Positions 8,390 through 17,202 are shown, counted from the stretch's first letter. The stretch is 57,995 bases of DNA from Nevskia soli (GCA_026224805.1 JAMFRN010000135.1:1-57995); one strand, 5' to 3'. The notes: generated by a model not told the origin, from the letters alone. Made by a program: numbers and translations.

Positions 8390-9019
8390 CTACTTCTTCT
8401 TCAGGCTGTCTCCGAAGTATTCGCGCAGTTTCTCCACTTTGGGCAACGCCACCGCGGCGATATAGGGCTGGTCCGGGTGCAGCTCGGCGTAGTTCTGGTG
8501 ATAGCCTTCCGCCTCGAAGAACTGCGCCAGCGGCTCCAGCCGAGTGACGATGGGGCGGCCGAACACCTTGGCCGCGTCGAGCTGCTGGATATAGCGCTCG
8601 GTGACCAGCTTCTGTTCGTCGTCGGCGTAAAACACCGCCGAGCGGTACTGCGTGCCGATGTCATTGCCCTGGCGGTTGAGCTGGGTCGGATCGTGCGCCA
8701 CCGAGAAGAAGATCTTCAGCAATTTGCCGAAACTCAGGCGCGAGGGGTCGTAGGCGATCTGGATCACCTCGGCATGCTCGGTGGTGCCGGTGCAGACGGT
8801 CTTGTAGTCCGCTGTTTCCTCGCTGCCGCCGGAATAGCCGGACACCACTTCCAGCACGCCTTCCAGGTCGCGGTACACCGCTTCAACGCACCAGAAGCAG
8901 CCGCCGGCCAGCACCGCCAGGGCGCGGCCGGGGGCGGTTTGCAACGGCGTGTCGTAGACCGGTTCCGGAAAGTCCCTCGGGCTGATCTTGAGGCTGCCGC
9001 CAAACAGTGAACCGACCAT
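8390..9019 (-). CDS. msrA: Peptide-methionine (S)-S-oxide reductase MsrA
   Basis: A 209-residue enzyme that reduces methionine-S-sulfoxide in proteins. The active-site motif GCFWC has catalytic Cys41; GYSGG, HAEVIQIAYDP and QGNDIGTQYRSAVFY are conserved MsrA blocks. An N-terminal extension of about 35 residues precedes the core, as in longer MsrA forms. It is divergent from the zinc alcohol dehydrogenase and probably co-transcribed with the aldo/keto reductase downstream, an oxidative-damage pairing. Confidence 0.95.
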   Translation of the reverse strand: MVGSLFGGSLKISPRDFPEPVYDTPLQTAPGRALAVLAGGCFWCVEAVYRDLEGVLEVVSGYSGGSEETADYKTVCTGTTEHAEVIQIAYDPSRLSFGKLLKIFFSVAHDPTQLNRQGNDIGTQYRSAVFYADDEQKLVTERYIQQLDAAKVFGRPIVTRLEPLAQFFEAEGYHQNYAELHPDQPYIAAVALPKVEKLREYFGDSLKKK

Positions 9020-9213
9020 GTGCTTGTCCTTGATTGTCGTTGGGAATGTGATTGGGAATTGGATCGCGCCCGGCGGCCGTGGTTCAACGCCTACGGCTGG
9101 CCAAGGTGCGGAACTTGTCGCGAGAGCGTTACTCTATAGACCACTCTTTGCCACGCCGCCCGGACCGCTTGCCGCGCCGGGCCGGTGCCCCCTTTCCAGA
9201 TCAGGAGTTGCCC

Positions 9214-10260
9214 ATGCCCGCTTCAATAGGTTACGCCGCCCACAGCGCGAAAGCACCGCTGGCCCCGTTCAGCTTCGAGCGGCGCGAGCCCGGCCCGCAC
9301 GACGTGCAGATCGAAATCCAGTATTGCGGCGTCTGCCATTCCGACCTGCACCAGGTTCTGGATGAGTGGGGCGGCAGCATCTTCCCCCTGGTGCCGGGCC
9401 ACGAAATCGTCGGCAAGGTGGTCAAGGTGGGTGCACAGGTCAAGGGATTCAAGCCCGGTGATCTGGCCGGTGTCGGTTGCATGGTCGACTCCTGCCGTAC
9501 CTGCGCCAGCTGCGGCGAAGGCCTGGAACAGTATTGCGAAAAAGGCTTTGTCGGCACCTACAACGCCAAGGGCCGGGACGGCGCCATCACCTATGGCGGC
9601 TATTCCAACAACATCGTCGTCGACGAGGCCTTCACCCTGCGCATCTCGCCCAAGCTGGACCTGGCCGCGGTGGCGCCGCTGCTGTGCGCCGGCATCACCA
9701 CCTGGTCGCCGCTGCGACACTGGAAAGTGAGCAAGGGCCAGAAGGTCGGTGTGGTCGGCCTCGGCGGCCTGGGCCACATGGCGGTGAAGTTCGCCCACTC
9801 CTTCGGCGCCCACGTGGTGCTGTTCACCACCTCGGCCGGCAAGGCCGAGGACGCGCGCCGCCTCGGCGCGGATGAAGTGGTGGTATCCCGCAACAAGGAC
9901 GAGATGAAGAAGCACGCGCGCAGCTTTGACTTCATCCTCGACACCGTCTCCGCCCCGCACGACCTCAACGCCCTGGTGGCCCTGGTCAAGCGCGACGGCA
10001 CCATGACCCTGGTCGGCGTGCCGCCGGAAGACCCCACCCTCAGGATCGGCAACCTGATCTTCTCCCGCCGCCAGCTCGGCGGCTCGCTCATCGGCGGCAT
10101 CCAGGAAACGCAAGAGATGCTCGACTACTGCGCCGAGCACGGCATCGTCTCCGACATCGAAGTGATCCCGATGCAGAAGATCAACGAGGCCTACGAGCGC
10201 ATGCTGAAGAGCGACGTGAAATACCGCTTCGTCATCGACCTCGCCACGCTGAAATCCTAA
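9214..10260 (+). CDS. Zinc-dependent NAD(P) alcohol dehydrogenase (YahK/cinnamyl-alcohol type)
   Basis: A 348-residue MDR alcohol dehydrogenase. Catalytic zinc ligands are Cys38 (CGVCHSDLH) and His62-Glu63 (PGHE); structural zinc ligands are Cys94, Cys97, Cys100 and Cys108 (SCRTCASCGEGLEQYC). The nucleotide site is VGLGGLGHMAVKFA. The pattern matches broad-specificity YahK/CAD-like aldehyde reductases. AGGAG at 9203-9207 fixes ATG 9214; the long upstream in-frame extension is rejected. The FMN reductase follows after 24 bases on the same strand. Confidence 0.92.
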   Translation: MPASIGYAAHSAKAPLAPFSFERREPGPHDVQIEIQYCGVCHSDLHQVLDEWGGSIFPLVPGHEIVGKVVKVGAQVKGFKPGDLAGVGCMVDSCRTCASCGEGLEQYCEKGFVGTYNAKGRDGAITYGGYSNNIVVDEAFTLRISPKLDLAAVAPLLCAGITTWSPLRHWKVSKGQKVGVVGLGGLGHMAVKFAHSFGAHVVLFTTSAGKAEDARRLGADEVVVSRNKDEMKKHARSFDFILDTVSAPHDLNALVALVKRDGTMTLVGVPPEDPTLRIGNLIFSRRQLGGSLIGGIQETQEMLDYCAEHGIVSDIEVIPMQKINEAYERMLKSDVKYRFVIDLATLKS

Positions 10261-10284
10261 TCACGCACGGAAACGGGAGCACAC

Positions 10285-10842
10285 ATGGCCGACACCATCA
10301 GGATCCTTGGCATCTCCGGCAGCCTGCGCAAGGCGTCCTACAACAGCGCGCTGCTGCACGCCGCGCAGGAACTTGCGCCGCCGGACCTGCAGCTCGACAT
10401 CGCCGACATCGCGCAAATCCCGCTCTACAACCACGACCTGCAGGCGCAGGGCTTTCCCGCCGCGGTGCAGCACCTGGGCGAACAAATCCGCGCCGCCGAC
10501 GGCCTGCTGTTCGCCACGCCCGAATACAACTACTCGGTATCCGGCGTGCTGAAGAACACCATCGACTGGATCTCCCGCCTCAAGGACCAGCCCTTCGCCG
10601 GCAAGCCCGCCGCCATCTGCGGCGCCAGCATGGGCGCCCTCGGCACCTCGCGGGCGCAGTACCACCTGCGCCAGATCGGCGTATTCGTCGACCTGCGCTT
10701 CATCAACAAGCCGGAAGTGATGATTGGCGCCGCGCATGAGCGCTTCGATGCCGAGGGCAAGTTGACGCACGAGGCAACGCGGAAGTTTGTCGGCGACCTG
10801 CTGGTCGCGTTGCGCGATGCCGTGCGGAGCAGCAAGCGCTAA
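10285..10842 (+). CDS. NADPH-dependent FMN reductase (ChrR/azoreductase-like)
   Basis: A 185-residue flavodoxin-fold protein. The FMN phosphate loop is ISGSLRKASYNSALL, and PEYNYSVSGVLKNTIDWIS is the second diagnostic block of the NADPH-dependent FMN reductase family. Such enzymes reduce quinones, chromate or azo compounds, or supply reduced FMN. It lies directly behind the alcohol dehydrogenase and is probably co-transcribed with it. After it begins a gene-free block of about 650 bases rich in hairpins. Confidence 0.9.
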   Translation: MADTIRILGISGSLRKASYNSALLHAAQELAPPDLQLDIADIAQIPLYNHDLQAQGFPAAVQHLGEQIRAADGLLFATPEYNYSVSGVLKNTIDWISRLKDQPFAGKPAAICGASMGALGTSRAQYHLRQIGVFVDLRFINKPEVMIGAAHERFDAEGKLTHEATRKFVGDLLVALRDAVRSSKR

Positions 10843-10912
10843 GGCGGAGGCTGTAGCGTCGTAAGATGTGCCGAGCACAGCGAAGCGCAATCGCAACGCC
10901 TTGCCTTTAGTC

Positions 10913-10947
10913 CCCTCTCCCCTTGGGGGAGAGGGCCAGGGTGAGGG
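10913..10947. repeat. CCCTCTCC-type intergenic repeat
   Basis: CCCCTCTCCCC and GGGGGAGAGGG form a hairpin, followed by a degenerate direct continuation CCAGGGTGAGGGG. The same stem sequence occurs at 7393-7422. This is a commonly seen intergenic repeat in proteobacteria. Confidence 0.6.
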
Positions 10948-10976
10948 GTGGCTGCGGCGCATGCAGCGAGAACTGG

Positions 10977-10996
10977 ATTCCCGCCTGCGCGGGAAT
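10977..10996. repeat. dRS3-like palindrome
   Basis: ATTCCC-N8-GGGAAT with internal GCCTGCGC. The arrangement equals the dRS3 element consensus known from Neisseria, and similar elements occur in many proteobacteria. No mobile gene is linked. Confidence 0.6.
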
Positions 10997-11145
10997 GACA
11001 CAGATGAAGTTTGGGCTTTGCTTTTGATGTTGCCGTTGCGGTGCTTTGGTTTTTGACGTTCCTTCCCGTCTGGCTGCGCCGAGCATCGCAAAGACGGAGC
11101 GGAATGGCCCGCGCGTAGACGCGGGGCGAGGCAGGATGCCAAAGC

Positions 11146-11313
11146 CTTTTCGGACAGGCCAGGGATGGCCTGTCCGAAAAGCCCGCTCCGGCTGCGAAGC
11201 GCAGGGAACCGAATCATCACCTTTGGTGATGATTCGGCGCAGACATCGGGTCGCCTTTCTTTTTGTATCTTTTCTTTGGCGAGACAAAGAAAAGATACCC
11301 GCCTTCAAGGCGG
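11146..11313. repeat. Array of four perfect inverted repeats
   Basis: Hairpin 1: 16-base arms at 11146-11161 and 11166-11181 (CTTTTCGGACAGGCCA) with loop GGGA. Hairpin 2: 13-base arms at 11209-11221 and 11225-11237 (CCGAATCATCACC) with loop TTT. Hairpin 3: 14-base arms at 11265-11278 and 11285-11298 (GTATCTTTTCTTTG). Hairpin 4: 11299-11313, CCGCCTT/AAGGCGG. All arms are perfectly complementary. Similar composite repeats are known between genes in Xanthomonadales; function is unknown. Confidence 0.85.
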
Positions 11314-11397
11314 AACCGCACTTTCAGGCTGCGGCTCCAATAGTCGCGCGCAAGCGCGTGTACAGCAGTCTCAGAGCCAGGAAAGAAGGCCGCGACA

Positions 11398-11425
11398 GAT
11401 GCGCTTCACTGCGCTCAGCACATCC
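11398..11425. repeat. Dispersed 28-bp repeat, short form
   Basis: GATGCGCTTCACTGCGCTCAG continuing into CACATCC. Related copies lie at 10864-10892, 19460-19511, 37277-37304, 37335-37386 and 55880-55899; the 19460 and 37335 copies carry a 24-bp insert. The 11391-11404 flank (CCGCGACAGATGCG) is also shared with the 19460 copy. Confidence 0.75.
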
Positions 11426-11491
11426 TACGAAGCTGCGAGGGCACTCGGGGCGAACGTACTTTTGTGCGGGATTTGATGAATCCTCATCGCA

Positions 11492-12451
11492 CTACCACCG
11501 CAGCAACACCGTCCCCCAAGTCATCCCCCCACCCACCCCCTGCAACATCACCAACTGCCCCGCCTTGATCCGCTGATCCCGCACCGCCGCATCCAGCGCC
11601 AGCGGCACCGAAGCCGCCGAGGTATTGCCATGCCGCGCCACGGTGGTCACCACCCGCTCGCGCGGCAGCCCGACCTTGTCGGCGATGGAATTGATGATGC
11701 GGATATTGGCTTGATGCGGCACGAACCAGTCGAGCTGCTCGGCAGTGACGCCGGCGGCTGTCATCGCCTCGGTGGCGCTGTCGTCGAGCGCCCGCACGGC
11801 GGTGCGGTACACCGCCTGCCCGTCCATCTCGAGGAAGGGATTGCCGCGAATCTGGCCGTGGCTGATGCCGCCGTCGACGCGCAGGATGTGCGACAGGCTG
11901 CCGTCGGCGTGCAGGTTGCTGGTGAGAATGCCCGGCTCCTCCGAGCGCTTCAGCACCACCGCGCCGGCGCCGTCGCCGAACAGCACGCAAGTGCGGCGAT
12001 CGTTCCAGTCGAGCAGGCGCGAGAACACTTCCGCGCCCACCACCAGGGCGCAGCGGTGCTGGCCGCTGGTGATGAAGAGATTGGCGGTGGACAGCGCATA
12101 CATGAAGCCGGTACACACCGCCTGCACGTCGAACGCCGCGCCCTGCTTCACCCTCAGCTTGGCCTGCAGCAGGCAGGCGGTGGAGGGAAAGATCATGTCC
12201 GGCGTGGTGGTGGCGACGATGATCAGGTCGATATCCTGCGGCCCCACCCCGGCGGCCTGCAGCGCCCGGCTGGCGGCGTGGAACGCCAGATCGCTGGTCA
12301 TTTCGCCGTCCGCGGCGACGTGGCGCGCCTCGATGCCGGTGCGCGACACGATCCACTCGTCGGACGTGTCGATCCTGGACTCGAGTTCCTGGTTGGTGAC
12401 GACACGCTCGGGCAGGTAGCTGCCGGTGCCGATGATTCTTGCGTAGGCCAT
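11492..12451 (-). CDS. fabH: Beta-ketoacyl-ACP synthase III
   Basis: A 319-residue KASIII that condenses acetyl-CoA with malonyl-ACP to start fatty-acid synthesis. The catalytic triad is Cys113 ([10 protein letters not shown]), His246 (PHQANIRI) and Asn276 (RHGNTSAAS); [15 protein letters not shown] is the conserved C-terminus. It stands alone here: plsX, fabD, fabG and acpP, which normally accompany fabH, are absent, so this may be a second KASIII with different primer specificity or a relocated housekeeping copy. It is divergent from the DUF1993 gene. Confidence 0.93.
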   Translation of the reverse strand: MAYARIIGTGSYLPERVVTNQELESRIDTSDEWIVSRTGIEARHVAADGEMTSDLAFHAASRALQAAGVGPQDIDLIIVATTTPDMIFPSTACLLQAKLRVKQGAAFDVQAVCTGFMYALSTANLFITSGQHRCALVVGAEVFSRLLDWNDRRTCVLFGDGAGAVVLKRSEEPGILTSNLHADGSLSHILRVDGGISHGQIRGNPFLEMDGQAVYRTAVRALDDSATEAMTAAGVTAEQLDWFVPHQANIRIINSIADKVGLPRERVVTTVARHGNTSAASVPLALDAAVRDQRIKAGQLVMLQGVGGGMTWGTVLLRW

Positions 12452-12541
12452 AGGGAGGCGAGCTTAACCTACGTCTTCCTCCATACGCTTTAGAATGGGC
12501 GCGCCTAACTTCTAACCATATAGCTTTTCGGAGGATTCACC

Positions 12542-13048
12542 ATGAGCATCAGCATGTATCAGGTTTCCGTCCCGGTTTTCGTGCGCGCCTTGACCAATCT
12601 GCGCGCCATCCTGGAAAAGGGCGCGGCCCACGCCGAAGCCAAGAAATTCAAGCCCGAAGTCCTGCTCAACGACCGGCTGGCGCCGGACATGCACCCGCTG
12701 ACGCGGCAAGTGCAGATCGCCACCGACCAGGTCAAGGGCTGCGCAGCGCGGCTGGCGGGCGTGGAAGTGCCGAAATTCGAGGACAACGAGGCCAGCTTCG
12801 AGGATCTGTACGCGCGCATCGACAACACCCTGGCCTTCGTCAAGAGCCTCAAGCCGGAGCAGATCGACGGCAGCGAGAACAAGGACGTCAGTCTGCCCAC
12901 GCCACGCGGGCCGCTGGAGTTCAAGGGCCAGCCCTACCTGCTGTTCTTCGTCCACCCCAACCTGTATTTCCACTGCACCACGGCCTACGCCATCCTGCGC
13001 CACAACGGCGTGGAGCTGGGCAAGATGGATTTCGTCGGCAAGCCTTGA
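12542..13048 (+). CDS. DUF1993 family protein (DinB-like four-helix fold)
   Basis: A 168-residue protein beginning MSISMYQVSVPVFVRALTNL, with conserved DUF1993 features: LNDRLAPDMHPLTRQVQIATD (read in two parts), RIDNTLAFVKSL and PYLLFFVHPNLYFHCTTAYAILRHNG. His residues at the ends of these helices suggest a metal site as in DinB-like proteins. Function is unknown. CGGAGG precedes the ATG. It is convergent with the phosphoesterase gene. Confidence 0.85.
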   Translation: MSISMYQVSVPVFVRALTNLRAILEKGAAHAEAKKFKPEVLLNDRLAPDMHPLTRQVQIATDQVKGCAARLAGVEVPKFEDNEASFEDLYARIDNTLAFVKSLKPEQIDGSENKDVSLPTPRGPLEFKGQPYLLFFVHPNLYFHCTTAYAILRHNGVELGKMDFVGKP

Positions 13049-13074
13049 GCGAAGCGCCTGCTGCCCTTCCGCCT

Positions 13075-13578
13075 CTAGCGGGTGGGCAGCAGGTCCAGCA
13101 GCTCTGCCTCGATGGCCGTGCCGTTGACATGCAAAATCCCGGCGGCGATGGGCAGGCTGAAACGCCGCGGCCCGGCGCTGCCGGGATTGATGTAGAGCAC
13201 GCCGTCGCGCTCCCGGCTCGACGGCTTGTGTGAATGCCCCGACACCACCACCTGGAACTCCGCGGCCGCGGGATCGAGGTCGATCTCGTTGAGATCGTGG
13301 ATGACGTAGATCAGGATTTCTCCGGCCTGCAACACGTCGGTCTCGGAAATTCTGGCGTATTCGGCGCCCTTGTCGTTGTTGCCGCGCACCGCGGTCACCG
13401 GGGCGATTTGCGCCAGCTGCTCGAGGATGGCGGGATCGCCGATGTCGCCAGCATGCACGATGTAATCGCTGCCGCGCATGGCTTGCAGCGCCTCGGGACG
13501 CAGCAGGCCGTGCGTATCGGAGATCAGGCCGATACGCAGGGACCGCGCCTTGGTGTGCTTACCAGATGACGCAGGCAT
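13075..13578 (-). CDS. YfcE-like metallophosphoesterase
   Basis: A 167-residue calcineurin-like phosphoesterase. Metal-binding motifs are in order: LISDTHG (Asp/His, site 1), VHAGDIGD (bridging Asp), VRGNND (Asn), IHDLNEID in the position of the usual GHG/HG motif, and VSGHSHKPS (His/His). One expected His of the fourth block appears within IHD. Its start overlaps the end of the M13 peptidase gene by 20 bases, so translation is probably coupled to it. The substrate is likely a phosphodiester. Confidence 0.88.
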   Translation of the reverse strand: MPASSGKHTKARSLRIGLISDTHGLLRPEALQAMRGSDYIVHAGDIGDPAILEQLAQIAPVTAVRGNNDKGAEYARISETDVLQAGEILIYVIHDLNEIDLDPAAAEFQVVVSGHSHKPSSRERDGVLYINPGSAGPRRFSLPIAAGILHVNGTAIEAELLDLLPTR

Positions 13579-15598
13579 CCTTTCTCGCCAGCGGACTGTC
13601 CTGCGGCACCTTGAAGGCCTGCTGGAACGCCGCGATGTTGGCCAACGTGCCGTTGACGCGGAAGATCGGCAACGGGTGCGGGTTGGCGGTGGCCAGTTCG
13701 CGCGCCAGCTCCGGCCGGTACACGTCGGCCCAGGAGTGGCCGTAGCTGATGAACAGCTGCTGCTGCGGCGTGTAGCCGCCGATCACCGGCGCACCGGCGG
13801 CGCCGGGCGAAGCCTCGAAGGCGCGCAGCGCCAGCAGCAGGCCGCCTAGATCGGCGATGGCCTCGCCAGTGACCAGCTTGCCCTTGACGTGCAGGCCGCC
13901 GTCGACGGTGTACTGCGAGAACTGGTCGGCGATGCAATCCACGCCGGACTGGAAGCGCTTGGTGTCCACCTCGGTCCACCAGTTGACCAGGTTGCCGTGG
14001 CCGTCGAACTGGCTGCCCTCGTCGTCGAAGCCGTGGGTGATCTCGTGGCCGATCACCGCGCCGATGGCGCCGTAGTTCACTGCCAGCGTCGCCTTCGGAT
14101 CGAAGTACGGCGGCTGCAGGATGCCGGCGGGGAAGTTGATATTGTTCATCGACGGATCGTAGTAGGCGTTGACCTCCTGCGGCGTCATGTCCCAGTCGTT
14201 GCGGTCCACCGGCTTGCCGATCTTGTCCAGCTCGCGTGAATTCTCGAAGGCGTTCGCGCGCATCATGTTGAGTGCGTAAGGGCTGCGATCGACAGCCAGC
14301 GCGCCGTAATCGCGCCAGGCGTCGGGATAGCCGATGCGCTCCTCGATCAGGGCCAGCTTGTCCAGCGCCTTGGCGCGGGTGGCCTCGCTCATCCAGGGCA
14401 GGCCGGCGATGTCCTGCTTCAGCGCGGCGCGGATGCCATGCAGAATGTCCAGCACCTGCTGCTTGGCTTCCGGCGGGAATTTCTTCTGCACATAGAGATG
14501 GCCCACGGCGAAGCCCAGCGCGTGGTCCTCGGCGTTGGCGACGCGGCGCCAGCGCGGCAGCAGCTCCTTGTTGCCGCGCAGCACCTGGGTCAGGCGGAAG
14601 CTTTCGTCGACGAAGGCCCGCGACAGGTACTGCGAGTACGCTTCCACCAGGTGCCAGCGCAGGTAGACACGCCAGTCGGCCAGCGGCGCATTGAGCATTT
14701 CCTTTGAGGCGGCGGCGAAGAACTGCGGCATCGCCAGATTGATCTGCTGCAGCTCGGGATGACCCACCGCCTGGAAATAGCCCAGCCAGTCGATGGCCGG
14801 CGCGGCCTGGTGCAACGCGTCCCGATTCATCGGATGGTAGATCGCGTGCGGATCGCGCTGCTCCTCCACCGGCATGGAGGCCCTGGCCAGGCGCGTTTCG
14901 AGGGTCATCACGGTGCGCGCTTCGCGTGCCGCGGTGGCCGGGCTGTCGCCGAGCAGCGCGAAGCTGCGGCCCAGGTGCTGCAGGTAAGCGGCGCGGATTT
15001 TGGCGAACTTGGCATCTGCCTTCAGGTAGTAGTCGCGGTCCGGCAAGCCCAGGCCGCCCTGCATGGCCACGCCGATGACCTTGGTGCTGTCCTTGAAGTC
15101 CTGCATCTGGCCGATGCCGAACAGGGCATCGACGCCGATCATCTGCAGGTGAGCCAGCTCGGCGGTGAGATCGACTCGCTGCTGCAAGGCCTCGATGCGC
15201 CGCAGCTCCGGCGCCAGCGGCGCGGCGCCGGCTTTTTCGATGGCGTCTTCATCCATGCCGCTGGCGTAGAAGTCGCCGATCTTGCGCTCTTCGCTACCCG
15301 GAGCCGCGGCGCTATCCTGCGCCGCGGACTGCAGCAACTCATGGATGAAATCCTGGTTCTGCTGCGACAGGATCTGGTCTACACCCCAGCTGGAATAGGC
15401 GGCCGGAATCGGATTGCTCTTGAGCCAGCTGCCGTTGGCGAACTGGAAGAAATCCCGCGCCGGATCGGCGCTGGAGTCGATCCAGTCCAGATGCAGCGCG
15501 GCGATCTGGTCGGGCGTTGCCGGGATCGCGGCATCGGCGGCTTGCGCGGCGGCCAGCGGCAGCAGCAGGCCGGCACCCAGCAGCAGTGTGGTTTTCAT
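13559..15598 (-). CDS. M13 family metallopeptidase (neprilysin/PepO-like)
   Basis: A 679-residue zinc endopeptidase. A signal peptide (MKTTLLLGAGLLLPLAAAQAA) directs it to the periplasm or outside. The N-terminal M13 domain begins with IDSSADPARDFFQFANGSWL. The catalytic domain has VIGHEITHGFDDEG (HExxH zinc site) and GEAIADLGG (third zinc ligand Glu), and the protein ends in CVIW, the conserved M13 terminus. The start at ATG 15598 is set by the signal peptide. Translation of the YfcE-like gene overlaps its stop. Confidence 0.93.
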   Translation of the reverse strand: MKTTLLLGAGLLLPLAAAQAADAAIPATPDQIAALHLDWIDSSADPARDFFQFANGSWLKSNPIPAAYSSWGVDQILSQQNQDFIHELLQSAAQDSAAAPGSEERKIGDFYASGMDEDAIEKAGAAPLAPELRRIEALQQRVDLTAELAHLQMIGVDALFGIGQMQDFKDSTKVIGVAMQGGLGLPDRDYYLKADAKFAKIRAAYLQHLGRSFALLGDSPATAAREARTVMTLETRLARASMPVEEQRDPHAIYHPMNRDALHQAAPAIDWLGYFQAVGHPELQQINLAMPQFFAAASKEMLNAPLADWRVYLRWHLVEAYSQYLSRAFVDESFRLTQVLRGNKELLPRWRRVANAEDHALGFAVGHLYVQKKFPPEAKQQVLDILHGIRAALKQDIAGLPWMSEATRAKALDKLALIEERIGYPDAWRDYGALAVDRSPYALNMMRANAFENSRELDKIGKPVDRNDWDMTPQEVNAYYDPSMNNINFPAGILQPPYFDPKATLAVNYGAIGAVIGHEITHGFDDEGSQFDGHGNLVNWWTEVDTKRFQSGVDCIADQFSQYTVDGGLHVKGKLVTGEAIADLGGLLLALRAFEASPGAAGAPVIGGYTPQQQLFISYGHSWADVYRPELARELATANPHPLPIFRVNGTLANIAAFQQAFKVPQDSPLARKDACVIW

Positions 15599-15689
15599 CG
15601 GTCTCCCCGGAGCGGGCCTGGCCCGCGCTATTCGATGACCAACTTTACCGAGTTGCCGCGGGATGCGCTCGGCCGGCGCCGGCCCGGCC

Positions 15690-16304
15690 TCAGAAATCGC
15701 TGCGGCGCTTCTTGCGGCCACCCAGCCAGGGCAGGATCAGGCCGATGAGGATGCCGCCGCCGACCAGGACGGCGCCGGTGACGATGGTCTCGCGCCGCGC
15801 CCTCTCGGTGTCGAACTGCTGCTCCAACCCACTGACCTGCTGCTCGCGCTGCACGATGGTGGCGCGCAGCTTGTCGTTCTCGCCGGCCATCTCCAGCGCC
15901 GGCTTGGCCTTGGCCAGCTGCTGCTGCGCCGCATCCAGGTCGTGCTGCAGGGTCTGCGCCTGGGCATGGGCCTGGTCGAGTTGCTGCCGCAGCAGGGTCA
16001 GCTGCTCCTTGGCGGCGGGCTGGTCGGAAAGGAAGCGGGAGGTGATCCAGCCATCGCGGCCATCGGTGGTGCGGATGTGGGTGAAGCTGTCGTCTCCGAG
16101 CGACTCGAGCACGCTGACGCGCGCGCCGCTCTTGACCACGCCCAGGGACTCCGCGTCGTTGCTCGGCTTCTGGCGGATGGTGACGCTGATCTCATCCGAA
16201 ATGTATTGCTGCTTTCCTGCGGACTGCGCCATTGCGGACGGCAGATACGGCAGGATGGCGAGAGCGCAGGCAAGCTGCGCCCAAAACTTCCATGTCTTGG
16301 TCAT
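15690..16304 (-). CDS. YgiM-type SH3-domain protein with coiled coil and C-terminal anchor
   Basis: A 204-residue envelope protein: signal peptide at about 1-26, a bacterial SH3 domain at about 34-95 (ISVTIRQKPSNDAESLGVVKSG...HIRTTDGRDGWITSRFL), a coiled coil at about 98-165, one membrane helix near 172-193 (VLVGGGILIGLILPWLGG) and a basic end KKRRSDF. This is the domain order of the TIGR04211/YgiM family. The SH3 domain probably binds peptidoglycan or peptide in the periplasm, with the tail anchoring it in the inner membrane. Its role is not known. Confidence 0.88.
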   Translation of the reverse strand: MTKTWKFWAQLACALAILPYLPSAMAQSAGKQQYISDEISVTIRQKPSNDAESLGVVKSGARVSVLESLGDDSFTHIRTTDGRDGWITSRFLSDQPAAKEQLTLLRQQLDQAHAQAQTLQHDLDAAQQQLAKAKPALEMAGENDKLRATIVQREQQVSGLEQQFDTERARRETIVTGAVLVGGGILIGLILPWLGGRKKRRSDF

Positions 16305-16364
16305 TGCCCCTGAAGATTAGCAGTTGAGTTCCGGCATGAACACCCCCGGAAGCCGATTGAAAAG

Positions 16365-16393
16365 GCCGCGAAGGACATAAGGTCCCTCGCGGC
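16365..16393 (-). terminator. Terminator of the YfaZ-like gene
   Basis: Arms 16365-16376 and 16382-16393 (GCCGCGAAGGAC/GTCCCTCGCGGC, one mismatch) flank a 5-base loop; on the minus strand the stem is followed by CTTTTCAAT. Confidence 0.6.
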
Positions 16394-16433
16394 TGCCCGA
16401 TGCCGGATCGAAGATGCGGCAGGCGACTTGCGG

Positions 16434-16979
16434 CTAGAACAAACCGAAGTTGTAGCGCAGGCCCACCTCGTAGCGCTGCTCGTCGCCGCCCTGAATCGCG
16501 CCTTGCAGGTCCAGATGGGGCGCGATGTTGTAAAGGGCGTTGAGACGTATCGAGGTTTCGTTGGAGCCAAACAGATGCGTATAGCGCAATTCCGGCGACA
16601 GCTCGAGCGCGCCGGTGGTCTGCCAGCGCACACCGGCGCGGGCGCCGATGCCGGTGCTGGTGTCGCCACCGCGGTCGCCGTGTTCCAGCGTGGCGCCGCC
16701 GAACAAGTTCAGCGTGGGGATGATCGGCACATGGAACACCCCCCCCACATCGAACTGGTGCAGACCGTCGGTGCCGTCGTATTCGGCGATGATCGCCAGC
16801 GGCAGTATCGGCAGATCGAAGGAGCCGGCGACGCGGCCACCCGCACCGCTCTGGCCGTAGTCGTGGCGGTCGATGAAGCCGCCTTCGACGTAAGTGTAGT
16901 CGGCGGCCGAAGCCACCACGGGAAGCATGGTCAGTGCTGCAAGCGCAGCAAACTGCCGCGTGCGTCCGGTTTTAAGCAT
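16434..16979 (-). CDS. YfaZ-like outer-membrane beta-barrel protein
   Basis: A 181-residue protein with a clear signal peptide (MLKTGRTRQFAALAALTM, cleaved after AADA-type site near VASAAD), then alternating amphipathic strands rich in Gly/Tyr, ending RYEVGLRYNFGLF with a terminal Phe typical of BAM substrates. Composition and size fit the YfaZ/small porin group. AGGAGG upstream fixes ATG 16979; no cargo can be named. Confidence 0.72.
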   Translation of the reverse strand: MLKTGRTRQFAALAALTMLPVVASAADYTYVEGGFIDRHDYGQSGAGGRVAGSFDLPILPLAIIAEYDGTDGLHQFDVGGVFHVPIIPTLNLFGGATLEHGDRGGDTSTGIGARAGVRWQTTGALELSPELRYTHLFGSNETSIRLNALYNIAPHLDLQGAIQGGDEQRYEVGLRYNFGLF

Positions 16980-17166
16980 GTTGTAAGCCTCCTGGCTATT
17001 TGATTTGTGCAGGCGAACAGGGACCGGCACAAGACGTTCGTCCCTGAACGGTGCGGTCAACCACGCCCTGCAGACTACCTACAGACCATGGCTCGATGCA
17101 CTGGTTCCGAGCATGCCGAATGGATGCTGAACCGTTTCTGAACAAGCCGCCCCGCGTGGAGGCGGC

Positions 17167-17189
17167 ACCAGCCGCGGCTTGCGGCTGGT
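17167..17189 (-). terminator. Hairpin downstream of the secreted hypothetical gene
   Basis: A perfect 9-bp stem ACCAGCCGC/GCGGCTGGT with a 5-base loop just after the gene's stop. No strong T-run follows on the minus strand, so it may stabilise the 3' end rather than terminate. Confidence 0.4.
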
Positions 17190-17202
17190 CCGCTACTGAC
17201 CG

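Larger units (their letters stand above)
10843..11491. other. Gene-free block of about 650 bases holding hairpins and dispersed repeats
   Basis: No credible gene is present. Short open frames here (for example 10868-11056) run across repeats and translate to the familiar artefact peptide LGGEGQGEG. The block carries a CCCTCTCC repeat, a dRS3-like palindrome, four consecutive perfect hairpins and one copy of the GATGCGCTTC...CAGCACATCC repeat, each listed separately. Confidence 0.8.

Noticed and set aside
10868-11056. A 62-codon ORF starting MPSTAKRNRNALPLV
   Set aside because: It runs across the CCCTCTCC and dRS3-like repeats; its LGGEGQGEG and LRGND peptides are well-known artefacts of such repeats.
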